A stretch of DNA of 64,000 bases. It comes from Lachnospiraceae bacterium (GTDB lineage: Bacteria; Bacillota; Clostridia; Lachnospirales; Lachnospiraceae). The stretch's first letter is position 1, and each line of letters starts with the position of its first letter. Under the pieces are notes generated by a model. It had not been told where the DNA came from and did not search any database. It was given only the letters and a program-made list of their open reading frames with translations. This document shows positions 26,625-35,007 of the stretch, one piece after another. The translations under genes and the position numbers were made by a program. The stretch lies in the NCBI GenBank assembly GCA_024404675.1, contig JAKSPO010000004.1, positions 58,797 through 122,796 on the forward strand, in the 5' to 3' direction.

Positions 26625-26660
26625 ACAAAAAAGGCCAACAGATAATCTATCTGCTGGCCT
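26625..26660 (-). terminator. Terminator downstream of rplJL
   Basis: On the minus strand the RNA would form a 13-bp stem (arms 26648-26660 and 26632-26644, one G-U pair) with a 3-base loop, followed by TTTTTTGTTT. It lies about 195 bases after the rplL stop, and between rplL and the ParA fragment no other gene is seen. The 26661-26853 stretch holds nothing else I can name. Confidence 0.88.
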
Positions 26661-26853
26661 CTGTTTCGTTGTTAAATGGTGCGCTGGAATAAACTTTTCA
26701 AAAACGCAAAATCCGCACCACGGGTTTCCGTCAGTTTATAGCAGGATACGGCACCTTATAACAGTCTGTTGTATTTTCACAATCCCAGTAACCATGCGCC
26801 TTTGCGTGAAGTTATACCAGAGTATGTGACCCTACGTGAGGTTAGTGGCAAAA

Positions 26854-27222
26854 TTACTTAAGGGTAACCTTAGCGCCCTCAGCCTCAACCTTCTTCTTGA
26901 TGTCCTCAGCCTCTTCCTTGGAAACAGCTTCCTTGATCATCTTAGGAGCGCCATCTACAAGATCCTTAGCTTCCTTGAGGCCAAGACCAGTGATCTCACG
27001 AACAACCTTGATAACCTTAACCTTGTTCTCGCCAACCTCAGTCAACTCTACGTTGAACTCGGTCTTCTCTTCCTCAGCTGCAGCTGCTGCGCCGGGAGCT
27101 GCTACTACAGCAACACCTGCTGCTGCGCTAACACCAAACTCTTCCTCACAAGCCTTAACAAGATCGTTCAGCTCAAGAACGGTAAGGGACTTGATAGCAT
27201 CAATAAATTCCTGATTAGTCAT
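26854..27222 (-). CDS. rplL: 50S ribosomal protein L7/L12
   Basis: The 122-residue stalk protein that recruits translation factors. The N-terminal dimerisation domain, Ala/Gly/Glu-rich hinge (about 38-55) and C-terminal domain with the [11 protein letters not shown] helix are all present. It follows rplJ by 82 bases and is made in excess over other ribosomal proteins. Confidence 0.98.
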   Translation of the reverse strand: MTNQEFIDAIKSLTVLELNDLVKACEEEFGVSAAAGVAVVAAPGAAAAAEEEKTEFNVELTEVGENKVKVIKVVREITGLGLKEAKDLVDGAPKMIKEAVSKEEAEDIKKKVEAEGAKVTLK

Positions 27223-27304
27223 GATAAAAATCCTCCATTAAAATTTGATTATGCCGTATTTCGGCGTTTCGGTATGAATAAATCATACATAGCCTGCAGA
27301 TAGA

Positions 27305-27799
27305 TTAAGCAACCTCGCCCTTCTTCTCTGCAATCTGCTTGAGTACGCGTGCAAGATTTGCAATAGGAGACTGCAAGCTGCCAAGAAGTCTGGAAATAAG
27401 AACTTCCTTGGAAGGAATGTTTGCAATAACCTTGCAACCTTCTGCATCGTAATAAGTTCCGTCGATAACGCCGCCCTTGAACTCAAGCTTATCTGCGATC
27501 TTCATTCCATCGGAAAGAAGCTTAGCAGGAGTGGTAGCATCTTCGAGACCGAATGCAACTGCGGTAGGTCCATCAAGATGCTTGGAAAGCTCTTCATAAA
27601 CTGTGCCGGCAAATGCCTTCTTGAGGTAGGTGTTCTTGTATACCTTGTATACAACGCCGCCTTCTCTCAAGGACTTACGAAGCTTGGTATCCTGGTCAAC
27701 CGTAAGACCGCGATAATCAACAAGTACGATAGCCTTGGAATCTGCAACGAGCTTGCTGATCTCTTCGATGATCGGTGCCTTTAACTCAATCTTTGCCAT
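27305..27799 (-). CDS. rplJ: 50S ribosomal protein L10
   Basis: The 164-residue stalk base protein that binds L7/L12 dimers and 23S rRNA. The N-terminus has the conserved VDYRGLTV segment, and the C-terminal helix binds L12. AAGGAGG stands before ATG at 27799. Expression is probably autoregulated by the L10 leader and attenuator directly upstream. Confidence 0.98.
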   Translation of the reverse strand: MAKIELKAPIIEEISKLVADSKAIVLVDYRGLTVDQDTKLRKSLREGGVVYKVYKNTYLKKAFAGTVYEELSKHLDGPTAVAFGLEDATTPAKLLSDGMKIADKLEFKGGVIDGTYYDAEGCKVIANIPSKEVLISRLLGSLQSPIANLARVLKQIAEKKGEVA

Positions 27800-27848
27800 T
27801 TGAATTACCTCCTTAAATTATTCAACTGTCCGTCGACTTTGTGAGGTA

Positions 27849-27884
27849 TAAAAAAAGCTCCTCTTCCGAATTCGGAAAAGCAGC
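27849..27884 (-). terminator. Attenuator in the rplJ leader
   Basis: GCTCCTCTTCCG (27857-27868) and CGGAAAAGCAGC (27873-27884) form a hairpin with AATT loop, one G-G mismatch and U-G pairs in the minus-strand RNA. Eight T follow. It sits about 50 bases before rplJ, where it can stop transcription when L10 is plentiful. Confidence 0.85.
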
Positions 27885-27982
27885 ACAATTAACTCATCAT
27901 CAAATGCTGACATTCCTCGGTGGGCGGATTCTGTGAATCACTTACGCCTTTCGGCACCTACTGTCTTCGGCAGTCGCATATA
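27885..27982 (-). promoter_or_regulatory. Ribosomal protein L10 leader RNA
   Basis: Read on the minus strand, the leader contains the conserved blocks CCGAAGACAGTAGGTGCCG, AAGGCGTAAG and ATCCGCCCACCGAGG, the L10(L12)4 binding structure found upstream of rplJ in Firmicutes. It starts directly after the promoter and ends at the attenuator hairpin. Confidence 0.88.
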
Positions 27983-28011
27983 TTTATAACATAAACCGAT
28001 TACGGTGTCAA
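27983..28011 (-). promoter_or_regulatory. rplJL promoter
   Basis: TTGACA (28006-28011), 17 bases, TATAAA (27983-27988) on the minus strand, immediately upstream of the L10 leader. rplJL is therefore transcribed independently of rplKA. Confidence 0.85.
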
Positions 28012-28229
28012 CCTGTATTTTTATTTTTCTATCATAAAATCCAACCGGCACAAACAGCGACACCCTCCAAAACTCGGCGGAGAAGCAACAATTTCTTGCA
28101 TTTGACGGCGCTTCCTCGGGTCAATTTGTATTATTTTGTATTTTTTTGCACTATTATATCATAAAATACTTTTCTTTTTCGGGTCAACTGTATATAATCT
28201 ATAATACATCAAATGGGAGGGATTCCTTT

Positions 28230-28799
28230 ATGATACTCGATATCGTAACCGTAAGAGAGGACTCCAATTCCGGCGAGCTGCAGATTACCCGCAACGGTCG
28301 TGCAGTGGGCGAAATCAAATTCCAGAAGCAACCCGTTTCCACCGTATGGCAGGTAAACTTCGGCGAGCGCGAACTGACAGTTTCCGATAATACCAACAGA
28401 GCTACAACCGATATGATCTCGGCGTTCCAGATTGACGTGAACGGAACATTTGCCGGCGTCGCTTATCAGGTTCACAGCGGCACGCTTTTCAACAAATACG
28501 ACATCTACGAGCTTCGGTACCAGAGTCTGCCATATCAGCTCTATCCGATTGCTCCGAGTGACTGTAAGGCATTGCCTGTATTCTACGGCAACTGGCAGGT
28601 TGCCTCCGTAGAACACGATACCACCGAGACCGGGCTTGCCCGCAAGGGACAGATTCTCGCCGAGGATGATAAGGCGGCAATCGTCGCACTGATCTTCTTC
28701 TGCTACACCAGGTCCAATGCAAAGCCGCTTGTTTCGGTTACTAATAAGAAGCTACTCGGCAAGATTGACCGCGCCTTTCCCGGTCGCGTAAAGCCCTGA
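28230..28799 (+). CDS. Unknown 189-residue protein between rplA and rplJ
   Basis: ATG at 28230 has GGGAGG 9 bases upstream and is preferred to the open codons from 28146. The product is soluble, beta-rich (REDSNSGELQITRNGRAVGE, VSTVWQVNFGE) with a C-terminal helix DDKAAIVALIFFCYTRS. The pattern recalls compact beta-barrel proteins of the tubby/LURP-one type, but I cannot assign a family. It is the only plus-strand gene in the ribosomal protein cluster and splits rplKA from rplJL. It has its own terminator. Confidence 0.75.
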   Translation: MILDIVTVREDSNSGELQITRNGRAVGEIKFQKQPVSTVWQVNFGERELTVSDNTNRATTDMISAFQIDVNGTFAGVAYQVHSGTLFNKYDIYELRYQSLPYQLYPIAPSDCKALPVFYGNWQVASVEHDTTETGLARKGQILAEDDKAAIVALIFFCYTRSNAKPLVSVTNKKLLGKIDRAFPGRVKP

Positions 28800-28822
28800 G
28801 CTCTCAATTCCATAGAAGCTAA

Positions 28823-28856
28823 CACGCCTCTTGCGAAAGCACGGGGCGTTTTTTCA
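28823..28856 (+). terminator. Terminator of the 189-residue protein gene
   Basis: ACGCCTC and GGGGCGT frame a GCGAAAGC-type loop and are followed by TTTTTTCATTTT on the plus strand. Confidence 0.8.
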
Positions 28857-28905
28857 TTTTCTTAGAACCGTCTTCATCGGAACATTCTGATATCGAGACC
28901 TTCTG

Positions 28906-28940
28906 ACATAAAAAATCGCCGTGATTGCTCACGGCGATTT
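28906..28940 (-). terminator. rplKA terminator
   Basis: AAATCGCCGTGA (28913-28924) pairs with TCACGGCGATTT (28929-28940). The minus strand continues with TTTTTTATG, ending the rpmG-secE-nusG-rplK-rplA transcript. Confidence 0.88.
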
Positions 28941-28967
28941 GAATGCTATGGTTAAGGTTGCAATTGT

Positions 28968-29660
28968 TTACATGAACTTAACGGTATTAACCTTTACTCC
29001 GGGACCCATAGTAGAAGTCAAAGTAACACTTCTAAAATACTGACCCTTTGCAGCTGCCGGTTTAGCCTTTACAATTGCGCCCATCAGAGTGCTGAAGTTC
29101 TCTGCGAGTTGTTCCTCGGTAAAGGAAGCCTTACCAACGGGACAATGAATGATGTTCGTCTTATCAAGACGGTACTCAATCTTACCTGCCTTGATATCCT
29201 TAACAGCCTTGGTTACATCCATGGTAACGGTACCAGCCTTCGGGTTCGGCATAAGTCCCTTAGGTCCGAGTACACGACCGAGCTTACCAACAACGCCCAT
29301 CATGTCAGGTGTTGCAACAACAACGTCGAACTCAAACCAGCCATCCTTCTGGATTCTGGGAACGAGCTCCTCACCGCCAGCGTAATCAGCGCCTGCTGCA
29401 AGTGCCTCATCAACCTTGGGTCCCTTTGCGAATACCAATACGCGAATGGTCTTACCGGTTCCATGAGGAAGTACAACTGCACCACGAACCTGCTGGTCAG
29501 CGTGACGTCCGTCTACACCAAGACGAATATGTGCTTCAATAGTCTCATCAAATTTAGCAATAGCGGACTTCTTTACAAGAGCAACAGCCTCAGCGGTATC
29601 ATACAACTGGGTCTTGTCGATCTGCTTTGCAGCGTCCGTATATTTCTTTCCATGTTTCAT
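28968..29660 (-). CDS. rplA: 50S ribosomal protein L1
   Basis: The 230-residue L1 stalk protein. Recognisable are [14 protein letters not shown], the [14 protein letters not shown] loop near 126-139 and the C-terminal [13 protein letters not shown]1 is also the translational repressor of its own operon in many bacteria; a motif resembling its binding site lies just upstream at 29676-29705. AGGAGG precedes ATG. Confidence 0.98.
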   Translation of the reverse strand: MKHGKKYTDAAKQIDKTQLYDTAEAVALVKKSAIAKFDETIEAHIRLGVDGRHADQQVRGAVVLPHGTGKTIRVLVFAKGPKVDEALAAGADYAGGEELVPRIQKDGWFEFDVVVATPDMMGVVGKLGRVLGPKGLMPNPKAGTVTMDVTKAVKDIKAGKIEYRLDKTNIIHCPVGKASFTEEQLAENFSTLMGAIVKAKPAAAKGQYFRSVTLTSTMGPGVKVNTVKFM

Positions 29661-29675
29661 AATTCAAACCTCCTA

Positions 29676-29705
29676 GTGGTATTGTCGGGAGCTAATCCCT
29701 CCCAC
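29676..29705 (-). promoter_or_regulatory. L1-operator-like motif before rplA
   Basis: On the minus strand the 30 bases begin GTGGGAGGGATTAG, continue CTCCCGACAA and end TACCAC. Outer GTGG/CCAC and inner GGGAG/CTCCC pair around an asymmetric GACAATA loop. The same layout appears before rplK (30163-30190), matching the idea of an L1 binding site that mimics 23S rRNA. Confidence 0.65.
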
Positions 29706-29712
29706 TTATTTC

Positions 29713-30141
29713 TTAGTCATCAACTACGGTGATACCCATGCTACGTGCAGTTCCTGCAATCATGCTGGTTGCGGTCTCAATGTTAGCAGCATTCAGATCA
29801 GGCATCTTAAGCTCAGCAATCTTAGCAACTTCAGATCTCTTAATCGTAGCGACCTTGTTCTTGTTCGGAGTACCGGAAGCCTTGTCAATCTTACAAGCCT
29901 TCTTAAGAAGAACGGGTGCCGGAGGAGTCTTCGTAATGAAGCTGAAGCTCTTGTCCTGATAAACGGTAATAACAACAGGAATGATCATACCTTCCTGTCC
30001 TGCGGTTCTAGCATTGAATTCCTTAGTGAACTGTACAATGTTAACACCATGCTGACCAAGAGCGGGACCTACCGGAGGAGCCGGGGTTGCCTTTGCAGCC
30101 GGAATCTGTAATTTGATGTAACCTGTAACTTTCTTTGCCAT
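29713..30141 (-). CDS. rplK: 50S ribosomal protein L11
   Basis: The 142-residue L11 of the GTPase-associated centre. [20 protein letters not shown] at the N-terminus and the C-terminal rRNA-binding half (AGTARSMGI) are complete. It lies between nusG and rplA in the usual order. Confidence 0.98.
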   Translation of the reverse strand: MAKKVTGYIKLQIPAAKATPAPPVGPALGQHGVNIVQFTKEFNARTAGQEGMIIPVVITVYQDKSFSFITKTPPAPVLLKKACKIDKASGTPNKNKVATIKRSEVAKIAELKMPDLNAANIETATSMIAGTARSMGITVVDD

Positions 30142-30162
30142 AATAGCATACCTCCTAAAAAT

Positions 30163-30190
30163 GTGGTGTTATCGGAAGATTTCCTCCCAC
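30163..30190 (-). promoter_or_regulatory. L1-operator-like motif before rplK
   Basis: The minus-strand sequence starts GTGGGAGGAAATC, continues TTCCGATAAC and ends ACCAC. It repeats the paired-block layout found before rplA, with GTGG/CCAC and GGAGG/TTCC stems and an internal GATAA-type loop. It probably lets L1 repress rplK translation. Confidence 0.65.
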
Positions 30191-30239
30191 TTACCGGTGC
30201 TATACCGGTAACTCTGTTCGCTGCCTTTACGAACAGGCC

Positions 30240-30761
30240 TTAATAATGCTCAACTTTGACGTCGTCAAAATCAACCTCAACAGGGGTCTCACGACCAAAC
30301 ATCTCAACCGTAATGGTGAGTGTTCTCTTAGCGGGATTGATTGCCTTGATAACGCTCTGGGTGTTCAACCATGCGCCGTTAATAACGGTAACGGTCTCAC
30401 CCTCAACAAATTCGAACTCTTCGTTCTCACGATTGATTCCCATGTTGTAAACTTCCTGCTCTGTGAGCGGAACGGGTTTGGATCCCGGACCAACAAAGCC
30501 GGTTACGCCACGGGTATTTCTTACCACGTACCATGAATCATCGTTCATAATCATACGAACAAGCACATAGCCGGGAAGCATCTTCTTCTGAACCTTCTTA
30601 CGAACACCGTTCTTCATCTCGATGGAATCGATCAACGGAACGGATACTTCCATAATAACGTCCTGAAGCTTACGATTTTCAATCGTCTTCTCAAGATCTA
30701 CCTTTACTTTGTTTTCATACCCGGAATAGGTATGAACAACGTACCACTGCGCCTCTGCCAT
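30240..30761 (-). CDS. nusG: Transcription elongation/termination factor NusG
   Basis: A 173-residue NusG with the NGN domain (WYVVHTYSGYENKV at the start) and the C-terminal KOW domain (about 120-173, EGETVTVINGAWLN). NusG couples RNA polymerase to ribosomes or Rho. secE lies 23 bases upstream. Confidence 0.97.
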   Translation of the reverse strand: MAEAQWYVVHTYSGYENKVKVDLEKTIENRKLQDVIMEVSVPLIDSIEMKNGVRKKVQKKMLPGYVLVRMIMNDDSWYVVRNTRGVTGFVGPGSKPVPLTEQEVYNMGINRENEEFEFVEGETVTVINGAWLNTQSVIKAINPAKRTLTITVEMFGRETPVEVDFDDVKVEHY

Positions 30762-30784
30762 ATCGTCACCTTATTCCTACACTC

Positions 30785-30982
30785 TTAACCAAGAATCGCG
30801 CCGAGGCCGAGCTTTACAAGCATATCGACCGCAACAATGACCAGACTGAGAACAATAGTAATAACGAGAACCGCACCGGACTCTTTAGCAGCAACGGGTG
30901 CTGCGGGCCAGATGATTTTCTTAAATTCAGCTTTTAATCCCTTGAAGAAACTCTTCTTGGGTGCCTTATCATTATCACTCAT
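30785..30982 (-). CDS. secE: Preprotein translocase subunit SecE
   Basis: 65 residues with the amphipathic FFKGLKAEFKKIIWP segment followed by a single membrane helix (about 37-60). This is the short single-helix SecE of Firmicutes that clamps SecY. It sits in the usual rpmG-secE-nusG order. Confidence 0.95.
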   Translation of the reverse strand: MSDNDKAPKKSFFKGLKAEFKKIIWPAAPVAAKESGAVLVITIVLSLVIVAVDMLVKLGLGAILG

Positions 30983-31005
30983 ATCGCTCTTCCTTTCTGG
31001 TTATC

Positions 31006-31155
31006 TTACTTGGTTTCCTTGTGCATTGTGTGCTGTTTGCAGAATCTGCAGTACTTCTTAGTCTCCATCCTATCCGGATGGTTTTTCTTTTCTTTTGTAG
31101 TGTTGTAATTACGCTGTTTGCATTCTGTACATGCCAATGTAATCTTTACTCGCAC
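31006..31155 (-). CDS. rpmG: 50S ribosomal protein L33, zinc-binding type
   Basis: A 49-codon gene too short for routine ORF lists. The GTG start at 31155 follows GGAGGTGG with 6-base spacing. The product starts [20 protein letters not shown] and ends HKETK. Zinc ligands C9, C12, C36 and C39 are all present. It is the first gene of the rpmG-secE-nusG-rplK-rplA unit. Confidence 0.95.
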   Translation of the reverse strand: MRVKITLACTECKQRNYNTTKEKKNHPDRMETKKYCRFCKQHTMHKETK

Positions 31156-31215
31156 AACTTACCACCTCCGTATTATTTTTAGGCATAAAAAAAAGACCTC
31201 TTCCATAGCCTAACC

Positions 31216-31245
31216 AATATAACACACCAAACCGCAATGCGTCAA
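31216..31245 (-). promoter_or_regulatory. Promoter of the rpmG-secE-nusG-rplKA operon
   Basis: TTGACG (31240-31245) and TTATAT/TATATT (31216-31222) are spaced 17-18 bases on the minus strand. An A/T-rich leader of about 55 bases with a run of T follows before the GTG start. Confidence 0.75.
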
Positions 31246-31280
31246 CAATTATTTTTGCAATGTGAGAAAATGGGCTCTCG

Positions 31281-31350
31281 GGTGGTCTCTTGGGGACGGG
31301 GTTATGGGCTCACACGTGTGAGCCCATAACCCCGTCCCCAAGAGACCACC
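31281..31350. repeat. Perfect 70-bp palindrome of the GGGGACGGGG repeat family
   Basis: Arms 31281-31315 and 31316-31350 are exact reverse complements with no loop. Each arm contains the core TTGGGGACGGGGTTATGGGC followed by TCA. The palindrome lies 8 bases after the transglutaminase stop codon and 36 bases before the rpmG operon promoter. It could end transcripts or form a cruciform. Related single copies are at 31909, 53007-53121 and 60143. Confidence 0.9.
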
Positions 31351-31357
31351 AACCAAG

Positions 31358-33805
31358 TCACAGCACCTTCCAATAGCGTGCCTTAATCCTGCGAATGCCG
31401 CGAAGCTTACTAAGAACGGCTCTTCTCAACTCTCTATAATATTTATGTAGCAATCTGAACTCTTCACGACTGATGCCTTCCTTTGCGAATACCGCCTTCT
31501 CCGTGACAGCGATGGAAACCGTACCGTTTAGCTCCTCGCCAAAGGAGGGAAGTGCTTCGATAAGCCGCGCATGGAATTCTCTGTCCGCTTCACTGCTTCT
31601 TCGGGTCACGCCCATTTCCTCGCCGATGCGAAGAAGCTCCCGATATACGGCAATTGCGGCAGCCCTTGAATCGCTACTACCGATCCTCCGATTTCTACGA
31701 AGCGTCAATATTCTGTAGCGCACCGGAACAATTAACACGAGTACGAGAAGCACAACCGCTCCGATTAAAAGAACAGGACTTCGCTTTCGACGATTCGTAT
31801 CCGGTCCAACAGGCGTACCTGTCGGCTGCTCCGGTTTCTTCGTCGGTGCAATCGACGGCACCGGCTTCTTCGTTGGAAGCGCCGGCTCCGTTACCCCAAC
31901 ACCCGGAGTGAGCCCCGGGGACGGGGTTATGGGCTCATTGTTCCCTTGCCCTAATTCCCGTTCCAGATAATCAAGCGGCACCGCATCGGTATACCCATAG
32001 GTTACCTCGATCGGATACCAGCCGTAGCCCTCAATCCAAATCTCTGCCCAGGCATGCGCATATTGGTCCGAAACCTCAACCGTAACGAAATCCGTCTCAA
32101 CATTTCGAACCCCGTCCGCATCCCAAACCGCCACCTGCGCCTTCTGGGTCGTCCCGGCACCCGCAATCAGCTTGCGCGGAACCACATAGCCCTCGACGTA
32201 TCTGGCGGGAACATCCATCATACGAAACAGCATGACCGCAACCGACGCATAGTACTGGCAATACCCCTGCCTGCTATCCTCGATAAAGTACAGAAGCTGC
32301 TCCTTCTCACTTTTATTCGCCGGCGGATCGAGTGTATAGGTATAATTCGCAGTCATATATTTCTGCACATGTGCAATCTTCTCGCTAAGGCTTCCGGACC
32401 AAAGCACCGCATCCTTCAAGGCATTTCGATAGCTCATCGGCACCCCGAGATACATCCTTTCGGCAAATCTCGTATAGCGCTCATTGTAAGAAAAGAACGC
32501 ATCCATTTCCCCGCTCTCTGCAGGAAAATCACTTCTTCGAAGTGTCACAAGCTCGGAAAATGCGGCCGCATTCGGAAGTCCCTGCTCATTATAAATATAA
32601 GACGAAAAATACCGCTCCCCGCGTGCAGGCGAGTTCCAGGTCCCGTCCGGCTCAGCCGAAAAGCCCTCCTCAGCCATAGAACAGTACGGCGTATAAAGGT
32701 AGTCCTTCGCGGCCCTTTTATTCATGATTGTCATGGAAGCATAGTAAAGCGGAAAGCGACACCGCTCCGTCCTTGCATCGTCCGCATGATAGAAAAGCCT
32801 CGAAAGAAGTGAAAAGGAATACGACGCCGAATCGAATCCGCTTCCCTTTAACCCGAAGATTTCCATATAATCCGCGATGTCTTCCTCGTCGTAAATCCAC
32901 TGGTCTCTGCTGAATTCCGTTCCGACATACGCACGTAAATACGTCTGCGGGCTGTTCTTCGGAAGTGCCACCACAAGCTGTGTCTTGCCGGTTATACGAA
33001 CCCTGCCGTCCGAAAGCTTACCGCCGGTAACCCCTAGCGAGATATCGCGGTCGCTTCGCCCGGTAATACCTTCGATTAACCGGTTCAGCCCGTTCTCGTT
33101 GATATTTCGGACAAATGCGCGCACCCTGCCATTTTCCACACTTTCCTCATATTGTCTGTGTGTTACGACAAGCGGAAGCACCGTACCCAAAACAATCAAT
33201 CCGACAAGTGCCAGCGGCTCATACAAAAGCACGCGTCGATCCTCCGACTCCAAAAAGACCACGCTCAGTCGGAGGTACAGCATCATAAGCGCCCAGGAAA
33301 CAAGCGCTGCCGCCGACGGCAGACGACCGACCACAATAGAGAAATAGAGCTCAACAGCAGAAATAATAACCCAAACCGAGTAATTCTTCTTCGTCGCGTA
33401 TGCGACTGCCAGAACAAGGCAGCCCACAACACCGTAGAACATCAGAAAGGCTTCCGCAACAGGCGCTGCCTCCCGTAGAGATTCCGCCTCCCCGGTAAGA
33501 AATGCCACGAAACACTCAAGCATATTCTCATCGATTGTAAGCTTATCTATATGCCGGACCACAACCACAGCTGCTACGAGCATAAAAATACCGATTCCGA
33601 GTGCCCGCCGCTTCTCCGAGGCGCAAAGAAGCACTGCAAGAGCTGCCGAAGCCGCAAGAATCCAAAGCGTTTCCTTCGAGATACTGAAGCCGAACACGGA
33701 AGCCGGCACATAAATCGTAATCAGGTTACATAAAAATACGTTGGTAACAAGAAGGAGCAGAAGAAGACCCTTCTCTCCGAGCCTGTTCTTCGAAGCGTTG
33801 TTCAT
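31358..33805 (-). CDS. Multi-spanning membrane protein with transglutaminase-like domain
   Basis: An 815-residue protein. The first 210 residues hold about six to seven hydrophobic helices. The transglutaminase core follows with C516 (RQGYCQYYASVAVMLF) and H584 (YAHAWAE). The third catalytic position, normally Asp, is Glu in WYPIEVT. A Pro/Thr-rich linker and another membrane helix (about 688-710) precede a cytoplasmic DUF4129-like tail (AVYRELLRIGEEMG). This TGc-DUF4129 architecture goes with DUF58 and MoxR proteins, as here. Such operons are tied to envelope or protein maturation; the precise role is unknown. The start overlaps the DUF58 stop (ATGA). A 29-bp repeat unit sits inside the coding linker. 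Confidence 0.9.
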   Translation of the reverse strand: MNNASKNRLGEKGLLLLLLVTNVFLCNLITIYVPASVFGFSISKETLWILAASAALAVLLCASEKRRALGIGIFMLVAAVVVVRHIDKLTIDENMLECFVAFLTGEAESLREAAPVAEAFLMFYGVVGCLVLAVAYATKKNYSVWVIISAVELYFSIVVGRLPSAAALVSWALMMLYLRLSVVFLESEDRRVLLYEPLALVGLIVLGTVLPLVVTHRQYEESVENGRVRAFVRNINENGLNRLIEGITGRSDRDISLGVTGGKLSDGRVRITGKTQLVVALPKNSPQTYLRAYVGTEFSRDQWIYDEEDIADYMEIFGLKGSGFDSASYSFSLLSRLFYHADDARTERCRFPLYYASMTIMNKRAAKDYLYTPYCSMAEEGFSAEPDGTWNSPARGERYFSSYIYNEQGLPNAAAFSELVTLRRSDFPAESGEMDAFFSYNERYTRFAERMYLGVPMSYRNALKDAVLWSGSLSEKIAHVQKYMTANYTYTLDPPANKSEKEQLLYFIEDSRQGYCQYYASVAVMLFRMMDVPARYVEGYVVPRKLIAGAGTTQKAQVAVWDADGVRNVETDFVTVEVSDQYAHAWAEIWIEGYGWYPIEVTYGYTDAVPLDYLERELGQGNNEPITPSPGLTPGVGVTEPALPTKKPVPSIAPTKKPEQPTGTPVGPDTNRRKRSPVLLIGAVVLLVLVLIVPVRYRILTLRRNRRIGSSDSRAAAIAVYRELLRIGEEMGVTRRSSEADREFHARLIEALPSFGEELNGTVSIAVTEKAVFAKEGISREEFRLLHKYYRELRRAVLSKLRGIRRIKARYWKVL
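31909..31937 (-). repeat. Repeat unit inside the transglutaminase coding sequence
   Basis: A 29-bp unit starting TGAGCCC, with core GGGGACGGGGTTATGGGC, and ending in TCA, so its ends are the inverted repeat TGAGCCC/GGGCTCA. It is in the Pro-rich linker and is read in frame as part of NEPITPSPGLT. Confidence 0.8.
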
Positions 33806-34983
33806 CCTTCATCGCCTCCCATCCCGCACATATCCGAGGACAGGTGCCATGGTCTTACAGCATATTCCTTGAAGGTCTCACGAAGCACAACCCGGTTCTT
33901 ATCGCCAATCGTGTAAACCGTCACATAGGCATCCCCCATCAGCTTCTCAAGCGCCTCACGGTTCTCCGCGGTAAGCGTCGGCGCCAGGTAGAAGATATTT
34001 TTGCAACGTTCCTCGACAAACTCTTCCTCGTACGCCCTGATAACCGCCTGGTCCTTTTCATAAAGACTGCAGCCAAGCACCTCGGAGATTAACGCCGAAA
34101 GCGCCTCCTCTCCATCCACCGTCATTCTGCGAACACATCCGTTCTTCGTATCGTACCAGGCAAATCTATGCACATGCCCACCTAATATCAGGTTAAAAGA
34201 CAAGGAAAATGCCGCGTCCAAAAGGGTATTCAGCCATTCGTCCTCCTCACACAAAAAGAGCTCTAAAAACACCGTAGTCGTACAAGCAATCGGAAGGCCG
34301 TATTCCTTCACAATCAACGCGTCCTGTTTCGCTGTAAGCTTCCAATGAATGCGGTTCTGTCTATCGCCCGGCACATAATCACGCGTTCCGAAAAGCTCGG
34401 ACGGATCGTCACCCGGTTTGGTTTCCGAATAGGTTTCCTCCGAAACATAGGCATACGGATTGTTCTCCCAGGGGGATACCGGCAGCTCGGTAAGCTCTGG
34501 CAGAATCAGATAACTGTTACCGCCAAGATTCGTTGGAACGGCATACGAAACAAGCCCGAGCGGCTCATACACCCGGACGGAATCGACGGACACGGTAAGC
34601 TTTCCGGAATGCATCGGCTCTATCTCCAACACATCCGTCCTTGTGCTACCTCCCGCAATAACGATTGTTTTTACAAATTGTTCCGTGGAATCTCTGAGAA
34701 CGTCCTTAACCGAATAGCGAATCTTGAGCTTTCCGGTCGGCAGAATACCGGTATTTTTCATTGCAACAGCAATTCTGACCGGCTCCGTTCTGCTACCGTC
34801 AGAACCGGTTTCTCCCCATGCGAAGAGAATCCGCTTCCGAAGCAGAAACCCATAGATTTCCGCAAAAAGCGGTATCAGAAGACTCAAAAAGAATAACAGA
34901 TACATGCCGTAATCATAATAGATCATTGCCAGATAGAATATGACCACGAGCACAACCGCATAAATAATACGTCCCTTATGCAT
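33802..34983 (-). CDS. DUF58 domain protein
   Basis: A 393-residue protein with two N-terminal hydrophobic segments (about 7-24 and 28-48). It carries the DUF58 signature GTRDYVPGDRQNRIHWKLTA near 190-215, the remainder of which is VWA-like. It is the partner gene that typically sits between moxR and a TGc gene. The start has GGGGGAG; the stop overlaps the transglutaminase start by 4 bases. Its role is probably assembly or tethering at the membrane, an inference from family and context. Confidence 0.92.
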   Translation of the reverse strand: MHKGRIIYAVVLVVIFYLAMIYYDYGMYLLFFLSLLIPLFAEIYGFLLRKRILFAWGETGSDGSRTEPVRIAVAMKNTGILPTGKLKIRYSVKDVLRDSTEQFVKTIVIAGGSTRTDVLEIEPMHSGKLTVSVDSVRVYEPLGLVSYAVPTNLGGNSYLILPELTELPVSPWENNPYAYVSEETYSETKPGDDPSELFGTRDYVPGDRQNRIHWKLTAKQDALIVKEYGLPIACTTTVFLELFLCEEDEWLNTLLDAAFSLSFNLILGGHVHRFAWYDTKNGCVRRMTVDGEEALSALISEVLGCSLYEKDQAVIRAYEEEFVEERCKNIFYLAPTLTAENREALEKLMGDAYVTVYTIGDKNRVVLRETFKEYAVRPWHLSSDMCGMGGDEG

Positions 34984-35007
34984 AACGCTCCCCCTGCCCA
35001 GACATGC

